Below are positions 24,546 to 33,055 of a stretch of DNA of 34,909 nucleotides, one piece after another (position 1 is the first letter of the stretch; each line of letters opens with the position of its first letter). A program made the translations under genes and the position numbers. Origin of the DNA: Candidatus Neomicrothrix sp. UBA4742 (lineage in GTDB: Bacteria > Actinomycetota > Acidimicrobiia > Acidimicrobiales > Acidimicrobilacustridaceae); assembly GCA_002403895.1 (NCBI GenBank), contig DHIQ01000284.1, positions 1,113-36,021 of the forward strand, read 5' to 3'. The notes under the pieces were generated by a model. It was not told the DNA's origin and ran no database searches. It saw only the letters and a program-made list of their open reading frames with translations.

Positions 24546-25053
24546 CTACACCTCGATGAGCTTGCCGCTGGCGAAGAAGTAGGTCCAGCCGTCCATCTCG
24601 GGAGGCTCAACCCCGAGCTGGGTCAGGATCGTGGACACCTGGGAGCGGTGCTCGGTGCCGTGGTTGACGGCCTGGAGCAGGATCAGCGACGCCGGCATCC
24701 GCCACGTACCGGGTGGATCATCGCCGGTCACTTCGACCTCGTGGTCCCGGCCGGCCTGGGTCGCCGCCTCCTCGAGCTGCGCGTCGCCGTTGGCGAACCG
24801 CTCGGCCAGGGCCCTCGAAGACGGGGAACGGCCCTTCCGGGAGCCGCTCGGGCCGTTCGGTGCCGAGGAAGCGCGCCGCGTATCCCTCCTGGGCGTTCGC
24901 GATATGGACCAGGGTGGCGCCGACGCTCCCGTAGGTTCCGGTGGCGGTGGCATCGAGCTGCTCCGGCGAGAGCCTCCGGCACGCCTCCACCAACCGCTGA
25001 TTCATCATGGCGTTGTGCCGGAAGAACTCCACGAGGAGATCCATGCCCGGCAT
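24546..25053 (-). CDS. DinB-like protein with one frameshift
   Basis: The first half reads LLVEFFRHNAMMNQRLVEACRRL and TLVHIANAQEGYAARFLG, and the second half, in another frame, reads ALAERFANGDAQLEEAA and AVNHGTEHRSQVSTILTQLGVEP. This is the order of a DinB-family four-helix protein with metal histidines in LVHI, NHGTEH. The shift lies at a run of three C (24812-24814) that would fit as two. With that base removed the gene is 168 codons. The start is ATG 25053 or 25044; neither has a good ribosome binding site. The gene converges on the histidine kinase gene. Confidence 0.75.
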
Positions 25054-25069
25054 CTTAGCCAGGGTTGAG

Positions 25070-27391
25070 CTATTCGAAACGGGCGTTGTCGGGTTGGGTG
25101 ATGCGGCCAAGCAGAGGCATGGTCGCCATGATCACACCCAAGGAGAGGACGAAACCGGTTCCCATGGTCAGGTAGTAGACGGGGCCTGGATATGCCACGT
25201 GCGCGGTTGGCGGCACCAGGGCCTTGACCACCGGCAGAGCGATGGCAGCGCCCGTGACCGCCGCGACCAACGACGCCACCAACAGGGGAAGTACCGACTC
25301 CAGCAGAACGACCGTCCGCAGAACAGCGGTCGGAGTGCCGCTCACCCGCAGCAACGTGAACGGACGTTTGCGCTCCACAAGACTGCCGCCGACCGTGACC
25401 GCAAGGCTGCAACCTGCGACCAGCAGTGTCAGCCCGAGTGCCACGAGAACGACTCGCTCCAGGTTGTTGACATCGTTGTTCCTGGTCTGGGCGACCTCGC
25501 CGAACGTCTCCGGTTCGGCGTCTCCCATCTGCCATGCCTCCAGGGGGATCGTTTCACCGGGGGCCGTCTTACCTCCCGTCGGGAGCGTCGCGTCCAATCC
25601 GGCCAGGAAGGTTCGGACCTTCTCGAGCGTGTGCGCGTCTTCGGTCTTCACCAACAGCGCGCTGGTGGACAGACCGGCCATCGCGACCGAGGTCGCGGGG
25701 CTCCTTCGATCGACGAGGGGCAGGTTCTTGTAGATCTGCAGCGGATTGTCGCTGAAGAGCGCCTGCCCATCCACCATCACGGCCTTGGCGCCGGGCGCAC
25801 ACCTCCCGAGGACACGCAACTGCTCGAGGCTCGCACAGCCGATGACGCTGTCGAATGGGGATCCGCCTCCCCCAGGATTCAGCTTGATGCCGCCGTTGCC
25901 GCTGTGTCCCGAAGATGGTGGCGGCGGTTGAGCGGAGCCGAAGCTTGGATTGGCGTAGATCGGGATCACGGTGACGCCGGGGTAGGCCTGCAGCTGATGG
26001 ATGAGCTTGGCGCCGGTCTGCGGGGGAAGCCCCGCGGACGGCACCCGGAGCACGTTCGTCAGCGAGGCGCCGCCCGTCGGGCTCTGCGCCCTGTTCACCG
26101 CGGGAGCCAGGACGGCGATCCCGGTGCCCACGAAGACCGCAAGCACCAGACCGCTCACCGATCTGAACGATGCCTTCGGATTGTCCGCCAAGCGCCGCGA
26201 AGCAAGGAGTGACGACGCTCCCCGCGAGATCTTCGCCACGGCCCGTGAGGCCTGCATGGTGAGCCAGGACCCGCCCACGATCAACCCGACCATGATCAGC
26301 AGGAGGCCGAGGTACATCGGCCCGAGGGGAGTCCGCTGGGGATCTCGCTGGTTCCGCAGGATCGGGTAGACGAACAACGGGATCCCGACCAGGAGCGGGA
26401 TCAGTCGCCAGGGTCCGGGAGCTGGGGGCGTGACCTTCCGGCTGACGCCAAGCGGGGAGATCTGCACCCGCCGGAGCGACGCAAGCGAAGCCACGGCCGA
26501 CCCGATGGGAACGACGACGAGCATGCTCACGTAGCCCCAGATCGTCGGAGTCACGTAGGTGGGGAAGAATCGAGCGCCCGAAAGGGCCACGTTCGCCAGG
26601 GCCGGCCGAACGAGCAGGAACACTCCGATGCCGAGCAGCGTGCCGAACAAGGCTCCCACCACAGCGTCGACCGAGGCGATGACACTGATCTGAGAGGGGG
26701 TGCCCCCCACCAGGCGGATCGCTGCATAGCGTTCCTCGCGGCGGGCGGCGGAGAGCCGCGTGGCCGTGCTGATCAGGATGAGCAGCGGGAACAGGATGGC
26801 GATGGCACCGATGCCGAACGCCAGCCGATACAGGTTCGTCGTCCCCTGGGACTGGGGAGCAGTTGCGATCTTGTTGATGCGGATCGTGTTCGGCAGAGCT
26901 GCGAGCTTGGCAGGCGTGTACCCCACGATCGCTACGAGCTCCCGTGGGCCGGTCAACGCCTCCTGCCCGATGAGACCGACCTGCGAACCTGGGAAACGAG
27001 CGCCTAGTTCATCACGCGGCACCGTGGGCAGCAGTGCGGCCAGTGCCGGCGAGGCATAGAACTCTCCGCTCTTGGGCAGCCTAGGAATGCCGGGTACCAG
27101 CGGGGCGTTCGAGCCGAGGGCCGCCACGTCGAGCTGCTCGATGAACCGGCCCTGGTAGATGTTCTCGCTGAAGTTCCACAGCTCCAGGTTCGAGGTGGAT
27201 CCAGGATTCCCGTGTACCGCGGCGGTGGATTCCCAGGATGGCCTCCGGCTCGTCACCTGAAAGGCGTGGAAATCGGCGAAGACGCCGAGCAGCACCGTCA
27301 CCCCGATGGCGACCGCAACGGTTGTGATGATGAGTCGAACGAGCGCTTCTCTGCCGCTTCGAAGTGTTAACCGCAGGCCGAGCCCCGTCAT
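25070..27391 (-). CDS. Large FtsX-type ABC transporter permease
   Basis: The 773-residue protein has two FtsX domains with about eight or more membrane segments: an N-terminal one (IITTVAVAIGVTVLLGVF), a first FtsX domain with RREERYAAIRLVGGTPSQIS, and a second C-terminal domain with VERKRPFTLLRVSGTPTAVLR. Between them is a long exported region (about residues 430-620) that has a Gly/Pro-rich stretch and two cysteines. The ATG at 27391 overlaps the ATPase stop. It resembles bacitracin/lantibiotic-type or lipoprotein-type exporters controlled by PadR. No adaptor is encoded with it, unlike the first system. The final codons run into no terminator that I can see. Confidence 0.9.
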   Translation of the reverse strand: MTGLGLRLTLRSGREALVRLIITTVAVAIGVTVLLGVFADFHAFQVTSRRPSWESTAAVHGNPGSTSNLELWNFSENIYQGRFIEQLDVAALGSNAPLVPGIPRLPKSGEFYASPALAALLPTVPRDELGARFPGSQVGLIGQEALTGPRELVAIVGYTPAKLAALPNTIRINKIATAPQSQGTTNLYRLAFGIGAIAILFPLLILISTATRLSAARREERYAAIRLVGGTPSQISVIASVDAVVGALFGTLLGIGVFLLVRPALANVALSGARFFPTYVTPTIWGYVSMLVVVPIGSAVASLASLRRVQISPLGVSRKVTPPAPGPWRLIPLLVGIPLFVYPILRNQRDPQRTPLGPMYLGLLLIMVGLIVGGSWLTMQASRAVAKISRGASSLLASRRLADNPKASFRSVSGLVLAVFVGTGIAVLAPAVNRAQSPTGGASLTNVLRVPSAGLPPQTGAKLIHQLQAYPGVTVIPIYANPSFGSAQPPPPSSGHSGNGGIKLNPGGGGSPFDSVIGCASLEQLRVLGRCAPGAKAVMVDGQALFSDNPLQIYKNLPLVDRRSPATSVAMAGLSTSALLVKTEDAHTLEKVRTFLAGLDATLPTGGKTAPGETIPLEAWQMGDAEPETFGEVAQTRNNDVNNLERVVLVALGLTLLVAGCSLAVTVGGSLVERKRPFTLLRVSGTPTAVLRTVVLLESVLPLLVASLVAAVTGAAIALPVVKALVPPTAHVAYPGPVYYLTMGTGFVLSLGVIMATMPLLGRITQPDNARFE

Positions 27392-28113
27392 CGCTGGACG
27401 GCCTCTGTCTTGGCGTGGGTCGTGACCCTGCCGTCTCGCACCATGATCTCGCGATCGGCGTAGGCGGCGACGCGGGCGTCGTGGGTGACCAGAACCACGG
27501 TCGTGCCCTCCTCGTGGGCGAGGTCGACCAACAGGTCCATGACGCGCTCGCCCATCAGCGAATCGAGCGAACCTGTCGGCTCATCGGCGAAAAGGACCCT
27601 CGGTTGCACGACGAGCGCTCTCGCCAGAGCGACCCGTTGGGCTTCCCCGCCCGACAGCTCTCCTGTCCGGTGGGTTCCCAGATCATCCAGCTCCAATCGC
27701 TCGAGCCACGACGCCGCCTTCCGATACGCCTCCTTACGACTGACCCTGTTGAGCAAGAGGGGCAAGGCGATGTTGTCGGATGCGCTGAGTTCGGGCACCA
27801 ACTGCCCGAACTGGAAGATGAAGCCGAAGGCCGTTCGCCGGAGCTTCGTGCGATTCGTCTCGTCCAGCGTGTCAAGCCGCTGGCCCTCGAACCAGACTTC
27901 ACCACGATCCGGTCTGAAGATGCCAGCCAGGCAGTGGAGCAGCGTCGACTTGCCGGAGCCGCTGGGGCCCATGATGGCCAGGATCTCGCCGGCGGACACC
28001 GACGCGCTGGCACCTCGAAGGGCGGGTGTCTCGCCGAACGACTTGAAGATGTCGCGCCCCTCGATGACACAGGCACGAGCTGCGGGGGCGGCAGGAAGGC
28101 CGGCGGTGTTCAT
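27388..28113 (-). CDS. ABC transporter ATPase (LolD/MacB type)
   Basis: The 241-residue protein has Walker [11 protein letters not shown]-loop FIFQFGQL, signature LSGGEAQRVALARAL, Walker B VLFADEPTGSLDS and H-loop LVTHD. ATG 28113 is chosen because it overlaps the padR stop as ATGA; a longer frame to 28167 would run inside padR. It energises the large FtsX permease encoded next, with which it overlaps by 4 nt. Confidence 0.94.
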   Translation of the reverse strand: MNTAGLPAAPAARACVIEGRDIFKSFGETPALRGASASVSAGEILAIMGPSGSGKSTLLHCLAGIFRPDRGEVWFEGQRLDTLDETNRTKLRRTAFGFIFQFGQLVPELSASDNIALPLLLNRVSRKEAYRKAASWLERLELDDLGTHRTGELSGGEAQRVALARALVVQPRVLFADEPTGSLDSLMGERVMDLLVDLAHEEGTTVVLVTHDARVAAYADREIMVRDGRVTTHAKTEAVQR

Positions 28114-28634
28114 CGCTGCACCATCTCCTTCAGGGCTTGGAGCCGAACCTCGGTGACGTCGATCCACCGAAGGTCGGCTTCCAGGTGGAAGAGGCCATGG
28201 TCGGCGAGCAGCGCGTCCATCGTGCTTCCCGTGCGTTTCAGCTCGGTCAACTCCCGCATCCTCTGCAGGTGGGCGGAGCGCTGGATGTCGAGATAGGCCA
28301 TCGCGGAGCGGCCCAACATCAGCGAGAGCACGACCTTGGCGAAGAGCACCGTCTGGAGGTGGGGCTCCGGCTCGATCGGGTCGGTGAGCCAGGCCTCGAC
28401 GTCACTCTTCCCAAGGTCGGTGATGGCATAGCGCTTGCGATCGGGGCCCGCGCCCGGCTCGATCTCGCCGGCCAGCACCTTCCCGTCCCGGGCCAGCCGT
28501 GCCAGGGTGGCGTAGACCTGGCCGAACGGGAGAGACCTGCCGCGGCCGATGTAGGTGTCGTAGTCGCGTTTCAGTTCGTAGCCGTGGCTGGGTTCACGTT
28601 CGAGCAGACCCAGCAAGGTGACCGGAACACTCAT
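28110..28634 (-). CDS. PadR family transcriptional regulator (long form)
   Basis: The 174-residue protein has the PadR winged helix (VTLLGLLEREPSHGYELKRDYD, GQVYATLARLARDGKV, RKRYAITDLGKSDVEAWL) and a C-terminal helical dimerisation domain of the Vir_act_alpha_C type. It starts the operon with the ATPase and permease, all overlapping, and probably represses it until an inducer binds. ATG 28634 follows the -10 hexamer by 7 nt, so the mRNA is probably leaderless. It is not close in sequence to the short PadR at 21100. Confidence 0.92.
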   Translation of the reverse strand: MSVPVTLLGLLEREPSHGYELKRDYDTYIGRGRSLPFGQVYATLARLARDGKVLAGEIEPGAGPDRKRYAITDLGKSDVEAWLTDPIEPEPHLQTVLFAKVVLSLMLGRSAMAYLDIQRSAHLQRMRELTELKRTGSTMDALLADHGLFHLEADLRWIDVTEVRLQALKEMVQR

Positions 28635-28641
28635 GGCCGGC

Positions 28642-28671
28642 AGAATACGCTGAGAGTATACGCTGAGTCAA
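28642..28671 (-). promoter_or_regulatory. Promoter of the PadR-ABC operon with direct repeats
   Basis: On the minus strand TTGACT (28666-28671) and TATTCT (28642-28647) are separated by 18 nt, with 7 nt from -10 to the ATG. The plus-strand decamer ATACGCTGAG occurs twice (28645-28654, 28658-28667), 13 bp apart, covering the spacer. A PadR dimer binding there would block the polymerase. Confidence 0.6.
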
Positions 28672-28760
28672 CACGGCATCCGCACGTCTGGTCAAGTGCC
28701 TGTCGAAAGGAGCTCAACGGAAAGGTACTGTGGGCCTGGCGAGTTAAGAAGGTTCGGGCA

Positions 28761-29012
28761 ATGCTCCATCACATCTCGATCCACCGCCCGAAACCGAGGC
28801 CGAGGATTCGCGGACGCGCGGGCCCAACCGGGGCTGATGGAATCCACACGCTGCGCGACGCCAGGTCAGGAGCGCTCGTGGGTCTGTCGGTGTGGGAGTC
28901 CGCCGAAGCGCTGGACGCCCTTCGTCCGGCGCTTGCCGCCCCGATCGTCGGCGACGATTTCGACGCGTGGGAATCCGAACCCGTCCAGATGTATCTCCTG
29001 GAGGAAGCGTGA
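28761..29012 (+). CDS. Small ABM-like monooxygenase-domain protein, frame disturbed
   Basis: The frame reads MLHHISIHRPKP at the start and GADGIHTLRDARSGALVGLSVWESAEALDA to the end, like antibiotic-biosynthesis-monooxygenase-type ferredoxin-like proteins of 80-100 residues. Residues 13-22 look wrong; in another frame the same DNA reads FADARAQPG. Adding a G near 28795, a T near 28806 and a G near 28829 gives a continuous 84-residue protein, and because three bases are missing the overall frame is kept. AGAAGG lies 8 nt before ATG 28761. Substrate unknown. Confidence 0.6.
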   Translation: MLHHISIHRPKPRPRIRGRAGPTGADGIHTLRDARSGALVGLSVWESAEALDALRPALAAPIVGDDFDAWESEPVQMYLLEEA

Positions 29013-29464
29013 ACCTCCGCCCATCGGCCGCTCGGAACGGACGGTGCGACTGGTGAACGCTAGGGTCAGCATGGCGAGGGCAAGCAGACCGAAGACGACC
29101 TCCAACGCTTGTGGCCCGATCCACGCCCACTCGACGATCTCGAAGCCGAGGAGCCCGAGGGCGTAAAGGACGATCAGTTTCCTCTTCCGCGGCCCCGGGC
29201 CGAGAGCCAGGCGAACACTCCGACCCCGCCACCGCCGACCAGCGTGGCCAGGAGGATCCCAGGGAGCCGCCAATCGCGGAATGGGGTTCCCGAGAGCGCC
29301 GACAGCTTCGCCTGGAGGAGTGACCCGTTCGGCTGGATGGTGAGCAGCGCTCCGCCTACCATGGCCGCCACGCCGGTGAACAGCAGGATGCCGAGAAGGA
29401 TCCGCTCCCGCCGGTCCCGTCCAGACCCAGGTCCCCTCTGCCCTCCGTTGCCCACGATCCTCAT
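29013..29464 (-). CDS. Small membrane protein, probable frameshift
   Basis: The first part (MRIVGNGGQRG ... ERILLGILLFTGVAAMVGGALLTIQPNG, later LPGILLATLVGGGGVGVFAWLSARGRG) has two membrane segments. A TGA follows, but with one extra G near 29190 (GG to GGG) the frame continues as KRKLIVLYALGLLGFEIVEWAWIGPQALEVVFGLLALAMLTLAFTS with two more segments. That frame has no stop before it runs antisense to the monooxygenase gene (it stays open to 28866), so the true end is uncertain; I place it at the gene boundary. ATG 29464 is tentative. No family is recognised. Confidence 0.4.
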
Positions 29465-29659
29465 CTCCCCCGGCAGGACTTGAGACCCGCCACCGCTCTT
29501 CTCCTTCGAATCCGATGACAAGCGTCGCGGAGGCGGGCGTCGTTCGACGCGCCCTCCTGACCCGCGCTACGTGGGCCAAGAGTCCCTGATCTGCCGGGGG
29601 AGCGTAGCGGTCGTTCGCGATAGGGTCTCCTCGCCCTTCGATTGAGGAGTCCGAACCCG

Positions 29660-30913
29660 ATGCAGGCGATACGGATCCTGGCGAGTGTGGCCGGTGGGCT
29701 GCTCCTCGTCGGGGCGTCGATCAGCGTCCTGAAGACGCTGGTCATGCCCGGCGGAAGGATCGGGCGGCTGTACCGCGTGGTCGGCCGCGCGGTGGACCTC
29801 GTGTTCCGGATGGCCGTCCACCCTGTATCCGGCTACGAGCGCCGGGACCGTGTGCTGGCGTTCCAGGCCCCGGTCGTCCTCGCCGTCCTGCTGATCTCCT
29901 GGCTGGTGGCATTCCTCTTCGGCTTCGGCATGCTGCTCTGGCCCTCGGTCGGCGACTTCGCCGCCGCGCTGCGGGAGTCCGGTTCCTCGCTGCTCACGCT
30001 GGGTTTCGCCTCGACGAACCGCGGCGGCCCGACGGCGGTCGACTTCCTTGCCGGCGCGGCCGGGCTGATCGTGGTGGCGCTGCAGATCGCCTACCTCCCC
30101 ACGCTGTACGGCGCGTTCAATCGCCGCGAGACCGAGGTCACGCTGATGGCGGTGCGGGGTGGACTGCCGGCCTGGGGACCGGAACTCCTGGCCCGCAGCC
30201 GCTTCACGATCACCACGGAGGACCTCCCGAGCTTCTATCGGCAATGGGAGCGCTGGGCAGCCGATGTCGCGGAGAGCCATTCGAGCTATCCGATCCTCCT
30301 CCGGTTCCGGTCCACGCATCCCTACGCTTCGTGGTTGATCGCGCTGCTCGCCGTGATGGACTCCGCCGCGCTGTTCTCCGCAGTGGCCCCCGACGAGCTG
30401 CCGCTCCAGGGGCGGCTGGCCCTGGCCATGGGGTCCCGCTGTCTCCGACAGCTCGCCGGCACGCTCGGGTGGTCCTACGACGACGACCCGCGGCCCGACG
30501 CGGGCATCGCCCTCAGCCGTGAAGAGTTCGACCAGGGCATCGCACGCCTGCAGACCGTGGGCTTCCACATGCAGCGCACGCCGGACGAAGCCTGGCCACA
30601 CTTCCAGGGATGGCGCGTGAACTACGAATCGATCGCCTATCGACTGGCGTACACCCTCGACGTGGTGCCGGCGGCGTGGACCGGGCCACGTCGTTCGGGT
30701 GAACCGCCCGCCGCTCCGAAGCTGGTCATCAACCGCACACCCGAGCATCCCGAGGGGGCGCCCGTGCCCACCCGCGGCACGGCCGCCGCCCCGACGAAGC
30801 ACTACCCGAAGGGACAGGAGGTCTCTACCCTGACGCTCGGGGAGGATGGGTCCGACCTCGACCCGGCCGATGAGACGCCGGGACCGGCGGTCACGCCTCC
30901 CGGCACGAGCTGA
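29660..30913 (+). CDS. Channel-like integral membrane protein
   Basis: The 417-residue protein has an N-terminal membrane segment (5-27), a second pair (about 70-94 and 125-148) and between them a re-entrant-like segment SGSSLLTLGF (107-116) that resembles a potassium-channel pore helix and filter, with LGF where GYG is usual. The rest is a soluble domain with two weaker hydrophobic stretches and a Pro/Thr-rich tail. This may be an ion-channel-family protein, but selectivity residues are not canonical. ATG 29660 has GAGGAG about 10 nt upstream. It is followed after 7 nt by the beta-lactamase-like gene on the same strand. Confidence 0.7.
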   Translation: MQAIRILASVAGGLLLVGASISVLKTLVMPGGRIGRLYRVVGRAVDLVFRMAVHPVSGYERRDRVLAFQAPVVLAVLLISWLVAFLFGFGMLLWPSVGDFAAALRESGSSLLTLGFASTNRGGPTAVDFLAGAAGLIVVALQIAYLPTLYGAFNRRETEVTLMAVRGGLPAWGPELLARSRFTITTEDLPSFYRQWERWAADVAESHSSYPILLRFRSTHPYASWLIALLAVMDSAALFSAVAPDELPLQGRLALAMGSRCLRQLAGTLGWSYDDDPRPDAGIALSREEFDQGIARLQTVGFHMQRTPDEAWPHFQGWRVNYESIAYRLAYTLDVVPAAWTGPRRSGEPPAAPKLVINRTPEHPEGAPVPTRGTAAAPTKHYPKGQEVSTLTLGEDGSDLDPADETPGPAVTPPGTS

Positions 30914-30920
30914 GCGCCCG

Positions 30921-31922
30921 GTGGACGAGCTCGTCGAGACGGTCGATCGGATCGCGCTCGAGACGTCCTTCTCCGGCGCGGTTCGCGTCGACGACGGTGA
31001 GGACGTGCGGCTCGCGAAGGCGTACGGGTTCGCGGACCGCGGCCACCGGATCGCCAACACGATCGATACGCGCTTCGCGATCGCCAGCGGCGCCAAGGGC
31101 CTCACCGCGCTGACCGTGGTGAGTCTGATCGAAGATGGCCTGCTCGACTGGGCCACCACCGCTCGCTCCGTCCTCGGTCCGGACCTTCCGCTGATCGACG
31201 ACGGCGTGACCATCGAGCAGCTGCTCGCGCACCGATCGGGGATCGGGGATTACCTGGACGAGAACGAGGGCCGCCCCGTTCTTCCCGTACCGGTGCATGA
31301 GCTCGCGACCACCGAGCAGTACCTCGCCGTCCTGGACGGGAGGCCGTCCCTGTTCGAACCCGACGAACGGTTCTCGTACTGCAATGGCGGATACGTCGTG
31401 CTCGCGCTGATCGCGGAGCGCACGACCGGCATACCGTTCCACGAGCTCATGACCCGGCGGGTCTGCGAACGGGCGGGCATGGGCGACACCGAGTTCCTGC
31501 GCTCGGATGAGCTTCCGGGCCGGGCCGCCCTCGGCTACCTGTCGGTCGACGGTGCCAGGACCAACGTGTTCCACCTCCCGGTCCGGGGAAGCGGTGACGG
31601 CGGGATCTACTCCACGGTGGCGGATGTCCACGCGTTCTGGAGCGCCCTGTTCGACGGACGCATCGTGTCGCCGGCGGCCGTCGCCGGGATGGTGCGACCT
31701 CGCAGCGAAGCCCCGTCAGCGAAGATGCGCTACGGCCTGGGGTTCTGGCTTCACCCATCGGGAAGCGCGGTGGCGTTGGAGGGCTACGACGCCGGCGTGT
31801 CGTTCCGCAGCGTCCATGACCCGGGGTCGAAGATCACCCACACCGTCGTCGCGAACTGGTCGGACGGTGCCTGGCCCTTGGCACGGCACCTCGACGAGGT
31901 CCTCGGTCGATCTCCGAGCTGA
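30921..31922 (+). CDS. Beta-lactamase-fold serine hydrolase
   Basis: The 333-residue protein belongs to the class C beta-lactamase/penicillin-binding-like hydrolases: the SxxK motif is Ser56-Gly-Ala-Lys59, followed by the Tyr153-x-Asn155 motif in FSYCNGGYVV and LLAHRSGIGDY. It lacks a signal peptide, so it may be cytoplasmic and act as an esterase or peptidase rather than a resistance enzyme. GTG 30921 is preferred because it stands 7 nt after the upstream stop; an earlier in-frame start would overlap that gene. It converges on a VOC gene 14 nt away. Confidence 0.88.
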   Translation: MDELVETVDRIALETSFSGAVRVDDGEDVRLAKAYGFADRGHRIANTIDTRFAIASGAKGLTALTVVSLIEDGLLDWATTARSVLGPDLPLIDDGVTIEQLLAHRSGIGDYLDENEGRPVLPVPVHELATTEQYLAVLDGRPSLFEPDERFSYCNGGYVVLALIAERTTGIPFHELMTRRVCERAGMGDTEFLRSDELPGRAALGYLSVDGARTNVFHLPVRGSGDGGIYSTVADVHAFWSALFDGRIVSPAAVAGMVRPRSEAPSAKMRYGLGFWLHPSGSAVALEGYDAGVSFRSVHDPGSKITHTVVANWSDGAWPLARHLDEVLGRSPS

Positions 31923-31936
31923 TCGCTCCGCTCCGT

Positions 31937-32296
31937 TCACGCCCCACTCACGTCGATCACGCAGAAGAGGTTGCCCTCCGGGTCCGCGAGGACGACGAAG
32001 TCCTCACCCGGCTCCGGCGTCCTGGGATGCCGGGTCGCTCCCAGCCCGAGCAGGCGCTCCACCTCCCCCGCCTGGTCGGCAGTGTAGAGATCGAAATGCA
32101 ACCGGTTCTTGCCGATACGCTTCTCCGGAACTTGCTGCAGCGACACGTTGACGTTGCCCGCGTCCGGATCCCGCAGCACCACCCATCCGGGTTCCACCGG
32201 ATCCCGGTGGACGTAGTGGAGCGCCTCTTGCCAGAACGCCATCATCGCGTCGAAGTCGTTGCAGTCCACTACCACGGATCCGACCCTGATCGTCAC
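31937..32296 (-). CDS. Single-domain VOC family protein
   Basis: The 119-residue protein is one VOC module: VGSVVVDCNDFDAMMAFWQEAL, GKNRLHFDLYTAD and the ending LADPEGNLFCVIDV. GTG 32296 is preceded by GGAGGAAGG and begins the conserved core; an upstream in-frame start would add 12 poorly conserved residues. The ligand is unknown. It is related in pattern, but not closely, to the two-domain VOC protein at 11982. Confidence 0.88.
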   Translation of the reverse strand: MTIRVGSVVVDCNDFDAMMAFWQEALHYVHRDPVEPGWVVLRDPDAGNVNVSLQQVPEKRIGKNRLHFDLYTADQAGEVERLLGLGATRHPRTPEPGEDFVVLADPEGNLFCVIDVSGA

Positions 32297-32356
32297 GCCT
32301 TCCTCCTCACGATCGACGACATCGTGCCGCACGCCATCGTAATCGGGGGCCTCAGC

Positions 32357-32839
32357 TCAGTCGCCGGACGAAGCTCCCAGCCGTTCGCGGACCGCCGCCG
32401 GATCGACGCGGAGGGCGGCCAGCAACTCGGCGGCGTGGTCGGGACGCTCCCGGGCCAAGAGAGCGAGCAAGAGGTGTCGGGTCTCGATGCTCCGAGACCT
32501 GGCCGAGCGCGCTTCGTGCAGGCTTCGCTGGAGGACGGCCCGCGCTCCAGAGGTGAGTGGGGGGCGCCGGTGCGGGCCGGCGACGTTTGACAGAGGGCCG
32601 AGCTGCTCGACATCGACCCCGACCGCGGCGAGCGCGTCTCGGTCCAGGGCCGTTGAGGCGGCCCGGGCGGATCCGAGGTCGACGCCGAGGGCCTGAGCAA
32701 CCTCTGACCCAGGGTCGTGCAGGACTCCGAGCAAGAGATGTTCGGTCCCGATCCGCCGGTCGCCACGCCGCTGCGTCTCTTCGGCAGCCGAGGTCAGCAC
32801 CGCTCTCCGTGCGTCCGCGCTGAGGCGCTTGACCATCAC
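32357..32839 (-). CDS. Clp N-domain protein without ATPase
   Basis: The 160-residue protein has two Clp-N repeats (about residues 8-60 with RIGTEHLLLGVLHD and 93-150 with SIETRHLLLALLAR), like the substrate-binding N-domain of ClpA/ClpC, but no AAA+ domain. Such stand-alone proteins can act as adaptors or decoys for ClpC. The ATG at 32839 overlaps the HTH gene stop (ATGA), so the two are coupled. The TTGACA palindrome upstream of the pair probably controls both. Confidence 0.88.
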   Translation of the reverse strand: MMVKRLSADARRAVLTSAAEETQRRGDRRIGTEHLLLGVLHDPGSEVAQALGVDLGSARAASTALDRDALAAVGVDVEQLGPLSNVAGPHRRPPLTSGARAVLQRSLHEARSARSRSIETRHLLLALLARERPDHAAELLAALRVDPAAVRERLGASSGD

Positions 32840-33048
32840 GCACCACCCTTCCTGTACTTGGCGTGCACCGACTGGCGTGACACTCCGAGAGCGTCGCCGA
32901 TCTGCTCCCAGGACCAGCCGCGCTCGCGGGCCAGCCTCACGTGAGTGGCCTCCACCTGTTCGGCCAGACGATGCAGCGCCCCGACCGCTCGCAGGCCGAT
33001 CGCCGGGTCGTCCGATCGGATCGCCGTCATGATCCCGTTCATTCCCAT
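32836..33048 (-). CDS. Small helix-turn-helix regulator
   Basis: The 70-residue protein is nearly all one helical DNA-binding domain: LRAVGALHRLAEQVEATHVRLARERGW then SWEQIGDALGVSRQSVHAKYRK, the HTH with a recognition helix SRQSVHAKY. Similar small HTH proteins are commonly paired with Clp-N proteins in actinobacteria (recalled, not checked). ATG 33048 stands 7 nt after TAGACT and has no ribosome binding site. It probably binds the palindrome in its own promoter. Confidence 0.85.
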   Translation of the reverse strand: MGMNGIMTAIRSDDPAIGLRAVGALHRLAEQVEATHVRLARERGWSWEQIGDALGVSRQSVHAKYRKGGA

Positions 33049-33055
33049 GGCTGTC

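Noticed and set aside
25068..25079. TTCGAATAGCTC on the minus strand matches 12 nt of repeat copy C
   Set aside because: It is the codons for Phe-Glu-stop at the end of the large permease gene; no further similarity on either side.
28866..29012. Extension of the small membrane protein antisense through the monooxygenase gene
   Set aside because: The plus-strand gene has recognisable family sequence there, and the extension has none; the real stop is probably hidden by a base error.
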